Counted from the stretch's first letter, positions 46,491 to 60,071 are shown. The stretch is 64,000 bases of DNA from Sabellastarte sp. h YS-2021 (GCA_964017235.1 OZ024936.1:54363028-54427027), one strand, 5' to 3'. Numbers and translations are program-made. The notes: generated by a model from the letters alone, not told the origin.

Positions 46491-47668
46491 TTCATTTGCG
46501 ATCACTTCATTCATTTCAATCATGATCTAAAGTGATTTGTCTTCCTTGTAGGATCACTTGGTGTAATGAACTTGGTTAAAGAAAAAGGCCCCAAACAGAA
46601 TAGAAAAGATCACTTCCAATCACTTAAATCACTTACTTGTGCTTAATGACAGTTATAACAAATGAAGGGAGACGTGTTTTTCTAAGAAATGTCCAGCACC
46701 ATCTTATAAAATGTCTATGTGCAGTATATGTACTTTTCTTAAACTGTTTCGTCCACAAGAGATTTAACATATATGTAAACTGAAGAGAAACATAGTGCCA
46801 AAGCAACTGGTCCCTAATACATACACAAACAGTACTAAAAGTACTGGTTCTATCAGTGATGTGCACATCAAATTTCTCTCACTCTGAAGCAGAAATGTAA
46901 ATTTATACAGATAAACGTGCTGATTATAAACAACTCGTTCTCTTTGGAAATGGTTATTCGTATCAGTGATGTTATATTATTTATGCTCTACATTTACTGT
47001 GTAAAAAACTTGTGTAATTTAGTTGCAGTGTTCCTCTAAACTTGAGTCCTATTGTGTCTACCAAATGCTCAAAAGTGTGTCACATATGACATGAAACTGA
47101 ATGGCTCCATCTGCATAATTCAAGCTGGTCAATTAAAAATTTGGGATATAGATAGATCAGTACATGATATCAATGGTTGTTTGGATTCACAATACATAAA
47201 GCAAAACTTATAATTGAACAGCTGTGAAACAAAAATGGTTATACAGTAATAACTGGAAGATTGACACCATGAGCAATTCATCGCCACCATTCCATTTGAC
47301 TACTGATTAGACCATAGTGCCTTTATTATGTTAACTCTGTAAAAATCATGTTGAATTATTCACATTCCTTTGATTGACAATAAACCATATTATATTCTGT
47401 TCTATTCTATTTTAGACTTTTATGAGATTAAATCCCTGCCCAATGCAAATGCTAAGGTGTAACATCAGAAAGTCATTAAGAAAAACTGTGAGTAAAATAC
47501 TTTTGAATGTATCTACAGAATAATAAAATTGAGGAACCTCAAGAGTTTTTTATCTGTTTGGCTACATCATGTGTAAAATATCTGGGAGATTCACTGAAGA
47601 AACTAATAAATCAACGTGATCAAATGAAGACAAGTCAGCATTCAACAGGCAACCAATGTACACGGGTG
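46491..47668. other. Unassigned sequence
   Basis: No recognisable gene or element. The short ORF at 47507-47800 has no domain and overlaps the inverted repeat at 47669. Confidence 0.35.
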
Positions 47669-47886
47669 GTCACAAAAATAAATGGTCATAGAGATAAACG
47701 GTCTTCAGAAATCATTACACAAAAACAGTCAAAGGGTCTAAATAACAATATAATACAAATCAAATGTTATGGTAAGCATTGTTCAAGAATATGTCGTTAA
47801 TAAGTTTGTGCAATTTTGTTATTTACATAACTTAAATTTGAAAGCTTTGAAGACCGTTTATCTCTATGACCATTTATCTTTGTTAC
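47669..47886. repeat. Short inverted repeat (~38-bp arms)
   Basis: The sequence aaataaatggtcatagagat with aaacggtcttca (47674-47706) is repeated inverted at 47849-47881, with a ~140-bp AT-rich middle. It looks like a small MITE or hairpin. Confidence 0.7.
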
Positions 47887-48046
47887 CTGACATCTATTAG
47901 AGTTTATGACAAAATATTGTACAAAACATGCATATTGCAGTGAAATCATCCACTTCAATTACAAGGTAGTTTAGCTGTAATTGTCATCACAAGATTCAGA
48001 TAATTTGTGTTCATTATTGAAGTTTAATAAAAGGAAGTAAGCAAAT

Positions 48047-49075
48047 GGGGCAGATTTCACTAAAGGTCTTAGCCCGGTCTCAGGATCAAACTTGAGACTT
48101 TTGTCTCAAATTATTGGAACATTTTACTTGAGCCCATGGCCTCAGCCTTAATGGATTTTACAAAAGGTCTCAATCTCAGCTTTGGCTGAGCCACTGGCTC
48201 AAATATTGAGACTGGTAGAAAGTGGGCTTAAGTTTTGTATACAAAGGGTCAAATATGGCCGTCATAATTCTTTCTTCACTTTAAAATTTGAACTGGCTGA
48301 AAATATGGTACAAGTATATAAAACAACCCCCTGAAGTAGTCTTTGGGTGTTTTTACATGTTTACAAGGTTTCCCATTGCAAAATGGTATTTGACCAGAGA
48401 TATTATGTGTCAAACAATGAACATATATTTCATCAGTAGAATAATTGGACTACAAAAAATGGTCACATGACACCAAAAACCACTGTGGTTATTTGATAAG
48501 CTTGGTCTCAACTGAGACCCCTTCTGTGAAAACCATTTGAGACAAAGACTTAACTGAGCCAAAAGGCTCAGATTTGAGCCAGTGGCTCAGCCTGAGACTG
48601 GGCTAAGTCTGAGACCTTTCATGAAATTTGCCCCTGGCTCAAATGCTGAGACTGGTAGAAAGTGGGCTCAAGTTTTCTAAACAAAGGTTCAAATATGGCA
48701 GCCATAATTCTTTCTCCACTTCAAAATTTGAAATGTCTGAAAATAAGGTAAAAATGTATGAAACAAGATACTGAAGTAGTATATGGGTGGTTTTACATGT
48801 TTACAAGATCTCCCATTGAAAAACAACATTTGATCAGAGATATTATGTGTCAAACAAGAAACAGATATGTCATCAGTAGAATATTTCTACTGCAAAAAAA
48901 ATGTCACATGACACCAAAAACCACTATGGTTATTTGATAAGCTTGGTCTCAACTGAGACCCCTTCTGTGAAAACCGTTTGGGATAAAAACTTAGCTGAGC
49001 CAAAAGCCTCAGATTTGATCCAGTGGCTCAGCCTGAGACTGGTCTAAGTCTGAGACCTTTCATGAAATCCGTCCC
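48047..49075. mobile_element. MITE of the GGGGC-GATTTCAC family, with tandem duplication
   Basis: The left end ggggcagatttcactaaagg pairs with tttcatgaaatttgcccc (to 48634). The segment from about 48194 to 48634 is then repeated at 48635-49075, ending gaaatccgtccc. Both arms are full of gtctcag/ctgagac motifs. The middle (cacatgacaccaaaaaccac) matches, inverted, the element at 60072. Non-coding. Confidence 0.82.
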
Positions 49076-49123
49076 AGGGCGGTACATGTTAATCTGGCCC
49101 AGTCGAAGTTTTAGAAACAACCT

Positions 49124-50435
49124 GGGGCCTGTAAATCGAAGCATTCGTAAAATAGTTAACTAATCAATACTTAACGACAATATAATGACATATTAACTAA
49201 AGCATTCAGTGGGTAAATGGAAAGCACTCTTTATGTTTTCGTTACATTATGCTTTCGTTTGGTAACTATAGACTAAATGTGTGCTTGTATTTGGTTACTT
49301 GTGTGTTTGTGTAGCAGTGTCCTTTGCCACAGTACCTTATTTGGTAGACACACAAGAGTGGGGTTTACATATTTTAATCACTAACATTGACATAGATCTA
49401 AAATACCATCTACCTACTGGTGTAATCAGAGATTAAGGCCAACTTAATAAAAATATATAGTTAAACATTTTACATACTTTATATTGAGTATACTGAGATA
49501 TATTTGCAATAAACTAAGATAGCAACATAGATTATGTTAAGGTGGCCATACCGTAGCTTGGCCCAATTAGTTGTCTTTGTGAGTCTTTGTAACTAGTGGA
49601 CAGGATGACATTTAGGTTGAAACTTAGAGTGAAGTCAATTTTTGAGTAATTTTACTTTACCAACATAGATTTTGGGCCAAGCTAAGGTTATGTATAACTT
49701 TAAGCATTTACTTATGATAATAGTATCATAATTTAGATTTTCTGGTTAAGTAGAGTGGGTTAAGGAGTAAATACTGTGGTGAACAATCTAATAAGTATCC
49801 CATTGTTGTTTTGTTCACAAAAGAGGCAGATTAAAAATGATGAATATTCATAAATATGTATAAATGAACTATTAAAAGGTGTAAACATAAAAGATGAGTA
49901 AAATTGTAAGATCTGCACTTAAAACAAAGATAGTCAAAACTTACAAAAAATTAAGATAATCATTAAAAAATTCTTAGCATTTCAAACTTGTGAGATTCAT
50001 GTACTATGTGGGAAAAGTTGACCAAACATCTTTAAAAAATGTGATATTTATCTAAAATTGATTTGGGATACCCAGGATATGTTAGTAGAGATCCCCTTCA
50101 ATTCATAAATCTTCATTGAAATGCATCACTCACTCAACCAAATCCAATGTAAATTACCATTTATATTCACATTACCTTTATGCACAATATTCACTAACTT
50201 TGTTTTATATAACAATGATAACTTTATATTTATGTGGAAGTAAAAGACAAAGGGTTCATGCAACTAACACTTAACAACAGGGTCAGAGTTATCGTTAAAT
50301 TTGAGGGTTTTTACGAAAAAAATAACCAAGAGTAAACTAACTAAGGTTTTGATTTACACGACACTTTGCTAACTTAGGGTTAACTTAGAGTTAACCAATT
50401 AGTTAGCAAAACGAAGGCTTTGATTTACAGCCCCC
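49124..50435. mobile_element. 1.3-kb non-autonomous element with inverted ends
   Basis: The left end ggggcctgtaaatcgaagca and the right end gctttgatttacagccccc form imperfect inverted repeats that continue inward (ttagttaac motifs). The interior is AT-rich with no ORF. Confidence 0.75.
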
Positions 50436-50971
50436 TGATTGCGCAACCCTGTCTTGCACTGTCAGCAGTGAGTGGTTAGTTACGATTACTACTTTACTTA
50501 ATTAATATTGACACACGCCTCATTTTGGCACAAAATATACAAATCATAAAATAGAAATGTAGCCAGTTGGGATAACTGATCCAAAATAAAGTCAAAATGT
50601 TCCATTTTCATCATGAAAATTCATTATCGCCCGTCTACTGTATACGTACTGTAGTTGCTGGCGAACCAACTTTTCTCTTGTAAAGTGAACTATCTGTGTC
50701 CCCAAAACAAGGTATTATCACGTGTTTGCCAAAAGGAAACAAACCAAAATTTTTTTTGACAAATAAAAGATAGATATACTAGCGAAAACATATGACTTCA
50801 TGTTCGAGTTGGAGGTTCACAAAATAAAAGGACTGATAATTTTGATGGATTTTGAAAAGGCTTTCGACCCTGGAGTAGAAATACATTAACAAGGTACTTC
50901 AAAGATATAAGTTTGGCAATAACTTAATTAGGTGGTTCAATACTCTGTATAACAACTCTTGTTGCCGTGTA

Positions 50972-51724
50972 TTACGTAGTGGTTAATGTCACGGACCCAT
51001 GAAGGGAAATAATTAGGCTTGTGTCACGGAAATGTCAATGTTCATGGATGTGAATGTTTTCATTGGTGGGTTTGGAAATCATGACAGTAGCATCAAATTA
51101 TTAATATTCATGAGAAGATATGAGGTCACGGATTTCCGGGGGTTTTCTGACAATATTTTGTAAAATGGAAGCTTCAATGAAGATCAAATACCTCACACTT
51201 GAGAATTCACAGCAGTGGCATCAACTCATTAATATTCATTAGAAGATGTGAGGTCACGGATTTCCCGGGGTTTTCTGACAATATTTTTAAAACAGGAGCT
51301 TCAATGAAGATCAAATACCTCACACTCGAGAATTCACAGCAGTAGCGTCAACTCATTAATGTTCATGGGAAGATATGAGGCCACAGATTTTCTGGGGTTT
51401 TCTGACAATATTTTGTAAAGTGGAAGCTTCAATGAAGATCAAATACCTCACACTCGAGAATTCATGGCGGTGGCATCAACTCATTAATATTCATGAGAAG
51501 ATGTGAGGTCACGGATTTCCCGGGCTTTTCTGACAAAATTTTTAAAATGGAAGCTTCAATGAAGATCAAATACCTTAATCTCGAGAATTCACGGCAGTAG
51601 CATCAACTCATTAATATTCATGAGAAGATATGAAAATAAAATCTGTGACAATAAAATATGGGTCTGTGACACAAGCCTATTAATTTGCGTTCATGGATCC
51701 GTGACATAAGCCTCATCGGTGTAA
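50972..51724. mobile_element. Non-autonomous inverted-end element carrying a 127-bp tandem array
   Basis: The left arm (about 50975-51045: ggttaatgtcacggacccat ... aggcttgtgtcacgg) is mirrored by the right arm (about 51660-51722: gtgacacaagcct ... ggatccgtgacataagcc). It splits the LINE RT inside the SCCRV/INNG segment. Confidence 0.75.
51086..51645 (+). repeat. 127-bp tandem array, about 4.4 copies
   Basis: The unit has catcaactcattaatattcat, gaggtcacggatttcc, ggggttttctgacaatattt and cttcaatgaagatcaaatac. Starts near 51086, 51213, 51340, 51470 and 51596. Copies are about 90-95% identical. Confidence 0.9.
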
Positions 51725-53399
51725 TTAACAATGGGTATTTTTCTGAATTCTTCCAGCTTGCTTGCGGATGTAGGCAAGGTGACCCCCTCAGTCCTCATAT
51801 TTTCATATTAGCCATAGAACCTTTAGTGGTGGTGGACCAGTTCACGCCTGTACTAAAGACTCTAATTGTCCCCAAACTGGTATATGTTATGCAAGTACTA
51901 CCATCTCCTACACAAGAATTTCTAAAACAAATGACAATAATTTTTAAACGCTTCCTTTGGGATGATAAAAAACCAGGAACAACACTAGCTCAACTAGAGA
52001 AGGATATTTAAGTGGGTGCCCTTAAGTTAACAAAGCTTGACTTTTTGAATCAAGCTCTAAAAATGATGTGGGTTACCAATTTGATAAAAAGGGATGGTAG
52101 TTGGCAATACATACTTTGAGCATAACATAGGAAATAAAAAAGTAGTTTGGCTTTTGGATGTTGTTTCTCTAAACAAACTAAAGGACTCTGTTCAAAATGA
52201 TTTTTGGAGGGATGTTTTTAAATTCTGGATTACATACAAAGAAAAGTTTTCCAATGAAATAAATGTCAGGACTTATCCAATTCAGAACTCTTACTTTTAA
52301 AAAAAACTGCAATATTCTGCTTAAAAAAAGAACAATTTGAACAAAAAGGACTCCACTATAAAAATGATCTACTTGAAATTCAGAACTTATGGGCTATAAT
52401 GATTTTCAAAACACTTAAGAATGAAAATAAATTTTGTAGACTTCTGCTCATTAATACACTCGATCCCAACAAATTGGAAGGCCATTTTGCAGGACCACAG
52501 ACATAAGATTAAAGGTCCAGTCTTTCAGTCTGTTTTGAATGTGAAGTTCTAGCAGTGCCAAAAGTTTGCAAAGGGACGTATTGGAAACTAATTAGTACAT
52601 TAGTTATAAAGAGAAATGATGCAGATAAGTGGTCAGAATACTTTGAAACACAGTTTACTAAAGAAGATATGAGGGATTATTTCATTTTAAATTTCCAGTG
52701 TACAATTGAAAGTAAAATGAGAAGCTTTCAGTATAAAATCTTGCAGCGCTTTCTTACCATAAATAAATTCTTTAATATTTGTGGAATAAAAGAAGACAAA
52801 TGCTACTTTTGTGGCACCATGACGGAAACACTGGGGCATCTCTTTTGGGAATGCCCCCAAATTACCCAATTTTGGAAAAAAATGGTTAAGACTTTGGAAC
52901 CATATGTAAATTTGCATGAAATATTAAGCGCTAAACAGCAAGTCAATTCTACTCGGTGTGAGGTTAGGTCAAAATGAAATACTTGTAAACCATCTTATCA
53001 ATATTATTAAGTGATATATATATATAGTTAAGTGCTTTGGTAGTAATCTATTTGTGAAAGGAGCCTTGGGGAAGTTAAAGAAACTTTTAAAATAGAGCAG
53101 AATATAGTTAGGCAACAAAATGAAGAAACTAATACAATAGAAACAAAGTGGGCCCCACTATTGCAAATACTAGAAGCATAAAATGAATCTTTCAAGCTGG
53201 TTTGATAGACAGCTCCCACATCACTAATATGCACCAACACTTGTCCTGTGATTTGTGATAGGTCTGTTTGAAGGATTTTGTTGTCCTGTCATGTTTTTCA
53301 TGTTCCTTGTGTATATGATGTCCTTGTGTTTTTGTACTTTTTGTTTGTGTGATTATGTTTATTGTGTTTTCAAGATAATACATAAAAAGCAGCAATGAT

Positions 53400-53985
53400 T
53401 GTTTAAATTAACGAAGTGGCTAACGAACGGGGACCCGGTCGGTAGAAGGCGTCGCTAACGAACGGGTCCCATTTTATTTACGTGTTTTATTTAGTTGGTA
53501 TTACGTAATTGATGAAATTGTCAGTTTGGCTAGCCATACTTTGTTCAGTAATAATTGTTTTCATTGGTTAATTACTCACCTTTGCAGACGGTTGGCTAGA
53601 TCTTCTATTTGTATAATATTGCAAGGAAACCCACCGTGCCCTCCTATTTTCAGCATTTGATATATTTTGTAAAATATTGCCAGAAACCCGCATCATGGTC
53701 TCACATTTCCTCCACTTCATACAAGTTCAACAGTAGGTGCAGCGAGAGTAAAATATCGCTAGATCATAATGCACTCATACAATTCTCGGATCTAGTACTA
53801 GTGTGGAAAAAAAATATTTCTCTTTTCAACGTATTTTAGCTTTATTTTATTTCACTAAAATCATGACACAACAAAAGACATTCATGTATAGTATATGCAA
53901 TTTATTACAGGGGACCTGATCGATAGCTAGCGTTTCTAATGAATGGGAACCCGATCAATAGACTCTTGCTTAAATTAATTAGTAT
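53400..53985 (+). repeat. Diverged direct repeats of a ctaacgaacgggacccg unit
   Basis: ctaacgaacggggacccggt (53421) and cgctaacgaacgggtccc (53453) are close together. A weaker form, ctaatgaatgggaacccgat, occurs at 53936. Between them is AT-rich sequence without a gene. They may be ends of a degenerate element. Confidence 0.4.
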
Positions 53986-56580
53986 ACAGTTAATTAATAT
54001 AAAAATTTAAAAATATAATAACATAACAGAAACAACAGACATTCCTATATGTAGTACCCAATTTCGTTTCATGTTTTTCTTTTACTTCATACTGTGTATG
54101 AATGTGGTTGTTAGGTCCTGATGGGGGGAGTTGAGCACCCTTGCCTCCCCAGGGCATCAGATGTCCTTGTGAAAAAAGGGTGAATAAAAGCCTGCAAAAA
54201 AAAAACTTTCTGCCCTCCCGCCTAGACCGAGTATCTGTCGCATTGCCAATTGCGGCCGTTAGTATATCAATAGCAGTTGGCAAAGGGACAGAAACTTGGT
54301 CTCGCTTGGTCTATTCCCTGCCTTAACTTTGCACAACCTGGGCAAAAAATATAAATATTTTGCTTGTTTTAAGTCTAGCTTCTTGGATTTCTTTTTGTTA
54401 AGATATATGATTTGACAAAAGCACTGATTATAGCTGTATTCTACCGACATAAGATTGACCAAAGCTACTGTGTAGGCCTTTTTAGAATTGCTTTTAATGA
54501 GCAATAATAGTTCTTGCTAGACATCAGAGCGCCAACTTGGAAAAATTTGGAGCATATGGAAAGCACTAAACTTATTTAATTTATTGCTGTTGTCACTTCT
54601 ACTTCCTTATTTGATATACAAAAGTGCATGACTTTTACCAATGACAACCAGATGATGTAAAAAGATATTCCATCTTGTGCAATATTCAGTTTTGTGCCAT
54701 GTTGAGGTTTGTGCCAAGATACGGCTCCAAGTAACACACACAAATGTTGTCAGTTGGCTTCATTAACTGGCTGTCGGATGTTGTATGTCATAAGCCACTT
54801 GTATGTGACCACACTTATGAAGACTAACCCTATGTTAAACTCAACCCTAGTCTTCTTTCTGAATGATTACAAGAGGTTTTGCAGTGTGGAGGTTTCACAG
54901 TAAACTCACAGGAGGATTCAGTAAACTTTCATTATTTCTTTAAGTTTAGAGTAACACAAAATTGTTATTTATGGAAGGATATTGACTTTGAGGTACTATT
55001 GTTTTCAGTTTTTAATCATGGATCTAATGGTATGATAAATTATATTGAGATAGGGTATTATATTTTGTGAGCAACTAGTACATCTATTTAATTCCACATG
55101 TATATCTGATTGCAATTCTTTTGACTAGCTAGGATTAGGGCTCTCTTGTGTGGTAGAAATCACTTGATGCACTATAAGGGCTTAATCCTAATAATTGACT
55201 TCAAAGAAGTTAGTGTTTTTGTGTTTATCAATTAGTTTGTGGATGTTAGATAGGGCCCACATTAAAGAGGTACAATAACATGTAGATGTATATAAAATAT
55301 AATACTCACAAAAAAATGTAACCTAAGTCCAGTCACAGTACATGTGTGACCATATAAATAGAAGTGATAATAAAGTAGGCAATAGACTGTGTGCCTTTAT
55401 CGTAATCATAACACAGTGGTAAACTACATATTTTATTTAAATAGTAAATAAATGAAATAATACATCCTAGGATCTGATGAATTCACACAAAACCTCTCCT
55501 GTTTTTACCATGAACCTTCCAAAATAACTGCGAATGACCAAGACAATGAATCCTCTTGACCATGAAACCTCTCAATACATTTCTGAACTACATTTACTTT
55601 CTGCACTAACACTCGGTTATCTACTTCTGTTCCACAACCATATTGTGTCCACTGCTGTATTCCTCCTCCATCAGAACTGTTCCAGTATATTTTCTGTCCT
55701 AGTCCTGTTTTATCTTACAACTGTACAATGTGGCTGCATGCCACACATTTAAAAGTGATTAACTAATCTCATTAATCTGGTGACCTTCACCTTTTATATT
55801 GCTCTCGTCAGTGGCTATATCTATGCTGAAGTCAGCTTTGCTTGAGGTTTTCCACAATACATTAAGTATACACATGTATGTGGCTTGCAACATCCGATTT
55901 CAGATTTGTGATTTTCATCACCATAATTTTTGTCAAAATTTGGCCAATTTCTACATAATACACTTTAATTTTTACTGCTCAGCTACCCAAGTTTGTTGCC
56001 TATCCAAATTTGTTATTTGCATTCTTTGTCAGTTCTGTTATTTACAATTTCAGGAGAAATCCCCTGACAGCTAGGACTCTCTTTTGAGGAAAATCAATGT
56101 TTTCTCTTTTATCAGAACTGTTTATATCTTATGCTATCATAAAATTAAATAATTTTCTTCGTTCAATGCCTTATTGTTTCATTTAATAATACAACATTTT
56201 TAAGACTTTATCTTTTTGAAAAGTATGCATCTTCATTAGGTATTGATTAAAGTTGTAATTATATATACAGTACAAAAGATCACATAGTAACTTAATTCCC
56301 ATTAGATACCAAAAAGGAAGGCTTGATAAATCTCCAAATTTTGTCAAACACAGTATGCTGACATTTTCTTCTTGCTAACATTTTGTTAGTATTTAAATTA
56401 TAGCTGTTTTTGAAAATTAAAAATATTCAAGTATCTATTTTTAGCACAACTAAATATGTATCTTCTAGACTAAGTGTACATGAAGATAAAAAGTACAAAG
56501 TTATCAGCTACTTTCTGACTTTTTAGTAACTTGCATAATGAGTAAAATCACTTGTAACTTGAAAACTATTACATTTAGAG
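53986..56580. other. Unassigned, 2.6 kb
   Basis: AT-rich, with short ORFs on both strands (54141-54326, 54709-54903, 55534-55752, 55799-56074) that show no domain or splice logic. I see no supported gene, RNA or element. Confidence 0.4.
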
Positions 56581-56589
56581 AATTTTTGG

Positions 56590-57120
56590 AAAGTGTAAGA
56601 AGTTGTTACTTTGTAGGGAACCTTGATTTGACCTTGCCGTACTGACCTTGACCTATAAAATCTTGTCCGAGCTATAGCTCAGAAACTGTAAGATGTAGGT
56701 AGTTGATACTTGGTTGGTAGTTATAGGTGTACAACGTCATGGTGTGACCTTGATTTAAACTTTGACATTGCCGTAGTGACCTTGAGGTAAAATATCTTGT
56801 CCGGACTAAGTTGTGGCAAGTGTAATGCATAGGAAGTTGATACTTGGTAGTGACATTGATTGGCTGTTGTAGGTGTGCAATGTCATGGTGTGACCTTGAT
56901 TTTACCTTTGGTCTGGCTTTAATGACCTTGACCTTTAATATTTTGTCCAGTCTATATCTATGAAACCGTAAAGTGCAGGAAGTTGCTACTTGGTGGGGAC
57001 TTTGCTTAGGGGTTGTAGGGGTGCAGCATCCTGGTGTGATCTTGGTTTGACCTTTGACCTTGCACCAGTGTAATCTTGTGCAGGCGATATCTCAGAGACT
57101 GTAAGATGTAGGAAGGGATT
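56590..57120 (+). repeat. ~125-140-bp degenerate repeats with gaccttgacct
   Basis: Each unit has ctgtaagatgtaggaagttg, atacttggt, gtgtgaccttgatttgacct and aatcttgtccggac-type parts. About four copies. The same family, with one inverted segment, occurs at 61490-61800. Confidence 0.75.
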
Positions 57121-58187
57121 GTAGTTGGTAAATTTCACCATACTGTTGTGTAAATCAGTTATAACTTGGAAATTATTATTTGAATGTGTTATTCACTACT
57201 TATGGGTCAACTATAACATAGTGAAATTGTAGACCTGTAGCTCATGGCATATCTTTGTACTTTATTTCTGAATACCATTTGCATGGCACCTGTTTTGTGT
57301 CCTGCTGACACAGCCCATTCACGGGCACTGATTGCTTGTTTTAATTTTTTATCTTTACATACATTTTCTTTCTCTTAGTTGTTATTTTCTGTACATAAAC
57401 ATTATATGGACCTTTATATAACTGACACTGCACTAAAAGTATCCCAATTGTTGTACTGTTCATTAACTTCTATATCTCATGGTGTTGTAAACTATTTCTC
57501 CGGTCTGTGGGGTACAGGCATTTCTGATGCTATTTTGTTTAAATATGTCATTCATGAACTTTTGGGTTAGCTATAACGTAGTAAAATTGCAGACCTGTGA
57601 CTCATTTCATAGTTGGTTTGACCTTTGACCTTGCACCAGTGTAATCTTGTGCAGGCGATATCTCAGAGACTGTAAGATGTAGGAAGGGATTGTAGTTGGT
57701 AAATTTCACCATACTGTTGTGTAAATCAGTTATAACTTGGAAATTATTATTTGAATGTGTTATTCACTACTTATGGGTCAACTATAACATAGTGAAATTG
57801 TAGACCTGTAGCTCATGGCATATCTTTGTACTTTATTTCTGAATACCATTTGCATGGCACCTGTTTTGTGTCCTGCTGACACAGCCCATTCACGGGCACT
57901 GATTGCTTGTTTTAATTTTTTATCTTTACATACATTTTCTTTCTCTTAGTTGTTATTTTCTGTACATAAACATTATATGGACCTTTATATAACTGACACT
58001 GCACTGAAAGTATCCCAATTGTTGTACTGTTCATTAACTTCTATATCTCATGGTGTTGTAAACTATTTCTCCGGTCTGTGGGGTACAGGCATTTCTGATG
58101 CTATTTTGTTTAAATATGTCATTCATGAACTTTTGGGTTAGCTATAACGTAGTAAAATTGCAGACCTGTGACTCATTTCATAGTTGC
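57046..58187 (+). repeat. Nearly exact 571-bp tandem duplication
   Basis: 57046-57616 and 57617-58187 match almost base for base; the one difference I see is A/G at about 57435 against 58006. The joint reads catagttg|gtttgacc. The two identical 63-residue ORFs (57379-57570 and 57950-58141) are simply carried by the duplication. Confidence 0.92.
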
Positions 58188-58610
58188 GCAATAGCTACTG
58201 TGGGGTTCTCACTGTTGAGTAAATTTCTTATAACTTGAAAACTATTGTAGAGAATTTTGTTTAAATATGTTATTCATCTACTTTTGGTTTATCTATAACA
58301 TAGTAAAATTGCAGACCTGTAGCTCATTGCATAGCTGAGCAATAGCCACATTGAGCTTTTCACTTTTAAGTAAATCAGTTGTAACTGGAAAACTATTGAA
58401 TTTAGGAATTTTGTTTGAATATATAATTCACCTTCTTTTGGTTCAGCTATACTATAGTAAAATTGCAGAGCTGTAGCTGATTGCATAGCTCAGCAAAAGC
58501 TACTTTCAGATTCTCACTGATGAATAAATCAGTTCTAACTCAAAAACTGCATTGCATTTACAGTATTTTGTTTAAATATGTTATTCACCTACTCTTTACA
58601 CCTTAATAGT
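58188..58610 (+). repeat. ~130-bp degenerate tandem repeats, about three copies
   Basis: Units share aaattgcagacctgtagctc, attgcatagctgagcaatag, agtaaatcagttgtaact and ttttgtttaaatatgttatt. The last part of the 571-bp unit is itself one such copy, so the larger duplication arose inside this array. Confidence 0.75.
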
Positions 58611-58809
58611 TAACTTTGTACTTTACTTTGCAATACCAATTGCAGGGCACAAATTTTAGGTCCTTTTCTTTTACTTCTACTGTGAAACTCAAAAGACACA
58701 GTCAGCTGACATAGAGCCTGTTCACGGGCACTGATTGCTTAGTAAGGATTATTTTTTGATCTGTTGTGATACTACCATTATGTAATTGCCATTTCTGTGT
58801 AGTTTTTTC

Positions 58810-59415
58810 AGTAAAATTTCTTCTTAAATTACAAAATATTTGCTTGGTTTCTCTCCTTCTTGAAGCCATTTAAGGCAGGATCTTATGACATAACCTTGCA
58901 TTTTTAATTGTCCTATACCTTCATGTTCTTGCTTCTTATCACCCAAACTCTGGATTTCATCTGAAGACAAAGTATTGAAATTTTCTAAAACTGCAGTATC
59001 ACTTTTTAAGGCCCTTTCACTTTGGTCTCTTTTCTTTTTCAATCTTGAGGAAAATTTTATTGTTTCTCCTCTAACTCTTAAAAATAATGCTTTTTGTAAG
59101 GTATCACCATCAATGACAAAGTGTACATCATTACTATTATATGAATTCTCAGGAAATTTTAATTTATACACAGGAATAGCATATTCAACTTTTTCTTGGC
59201 TGATAAAATTTTTCATAGGTCAAAATAGTCTTCATTATTTGAAAAGGTTCTTACCGAATTTTCATATACCCCAACGTAATTGGAAATTTGAAAAGGATAT
59301 AGTGAGCTCAAGGATTGAATTGTCTGTCCTGTAACCTGGATTTGTATCACACTTGTCTATTAAGTCAACCATAGAACTAGAAACCCGAAAGTGGTCAAGT
59401 CGGGCCTGTTTTAGT
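58810..59415 (-). mobile_element. L1/Tx1-like LINE fragment (end of endonuclease to RT linker)
   Basis: On the minus strand, LDHFRVSSSMVDLIDK and NPGYRTDNSILELTISF (about 59405-59280) are the end of the endonuclease. The ORF 59216-58824 is the linker, with KALFLRVRGETIKFSS and SCLKWLQEGEKPSKYF, which precedes the RT. It ends abruptly at about 58810. It covers a part homologous to 40480-41000 of the interrupted LINE. Confidence 0.82.
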
Positions 59416-59464
59416 GATTGTTTTTCCTCCATGTAAACCTTTTGTTATTTGAGAAGAAGTCATG

Positions 59465-59725
59465 TGATTCTTTAGATTTGATTGATTGAGATTAGTTGAA
59501 GCTGAGCCCTAGTGTACTTCAAAAGGCTGGTTATTCTTTTGATTTCATAAATTTGGATTAGTTTAAACAGGGCCTCAGTGTATATCAATGTCCAGTAAAT
59601 TGTTATTCCTTTCATTTGATTAACTGGGATTAGTGAAAGCTGGGTACCAGGACACATTAAGAGTCTTGTTATACATGTACCTTTATAATTTAAGCTCAGC
59701 TGATCTGGGCCTCACTGTACAAAAA
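59465..59725 (+). repeat. ~75-bp degenerate tandem repeat
   Basis: tgattgagattagttgaagctgagc, ttggattagtttaaacaggg and aactgggattagtgaaagctggg head three or four units spaced by about 75-80 bp. No coding meaning. Confidence 0.55.
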
Positions 59726-60071
59726 AAACTAGTTCCCATCAATTTAATAGCCTAACAGGTTCCCTGTTAAAAAATCTGAATTACCAATACCCAATCACTT
59801 TGCTACCAAATAACTTGCCTCAAGTATTACCAATGCATATATTACAGTACAAATCACACATCTTCAGTAAAAACGTATTTGTATATACAAATTGTGCACA
59901 ACTGCACATCATGTAAATGTTACATGAATTCATTTATCAGTGACAGTGACTAAAAGTCAGATTCTAGAAGTCCCTCAGATTCTATCCGGAAGTGTGGGGG
60001 GTATACTTTCAATGTTTACACCGGCCCCAGGATAGTAAGGGCTATACTCCTTTATGGCTCCTGAAAATTTG
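59726..60071. other. Unassigned sequence left of a MITE
   Basis: Mostly AT-rich. The last part (60030-60071, ctcctttatggctcctgaaaa) is continued in related form right of the MITE at 60618, suggesting the MITE jumped into a local repeat. Confidence 0.4.

Larger units (their letters stand above)
50790..53000 (+). mobile_element. L1/Tx1-like LINE fragment split by a MITE, RT core partly deleted
   Basis: RT motif A (LMDFEKAFD, about 50835-50870) is followed by the MITE at 50972-51724. The RT then resumes with VINNGYFSEFFQLA, GCRQGDPLSP and FILAIEPL. The stretch with the catalytic F/YADD is missing. Later parts include FKRFLWDDKKP and the C-terminal zinc-binding C-x2-C ... H-x4-C (CYFCGTMTETLGHLFWEC, about 52801-52854). 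Frame changes are at about 52010 and 52300. The sequence to 53400 may be its 3' UTR. Confidence 0.83.

Noticed and set aside
57379..58141. Two identical 63-residue ORFs
   Set aside because: Carried along by the 571-bp duplication; no domain, start context or splice support.
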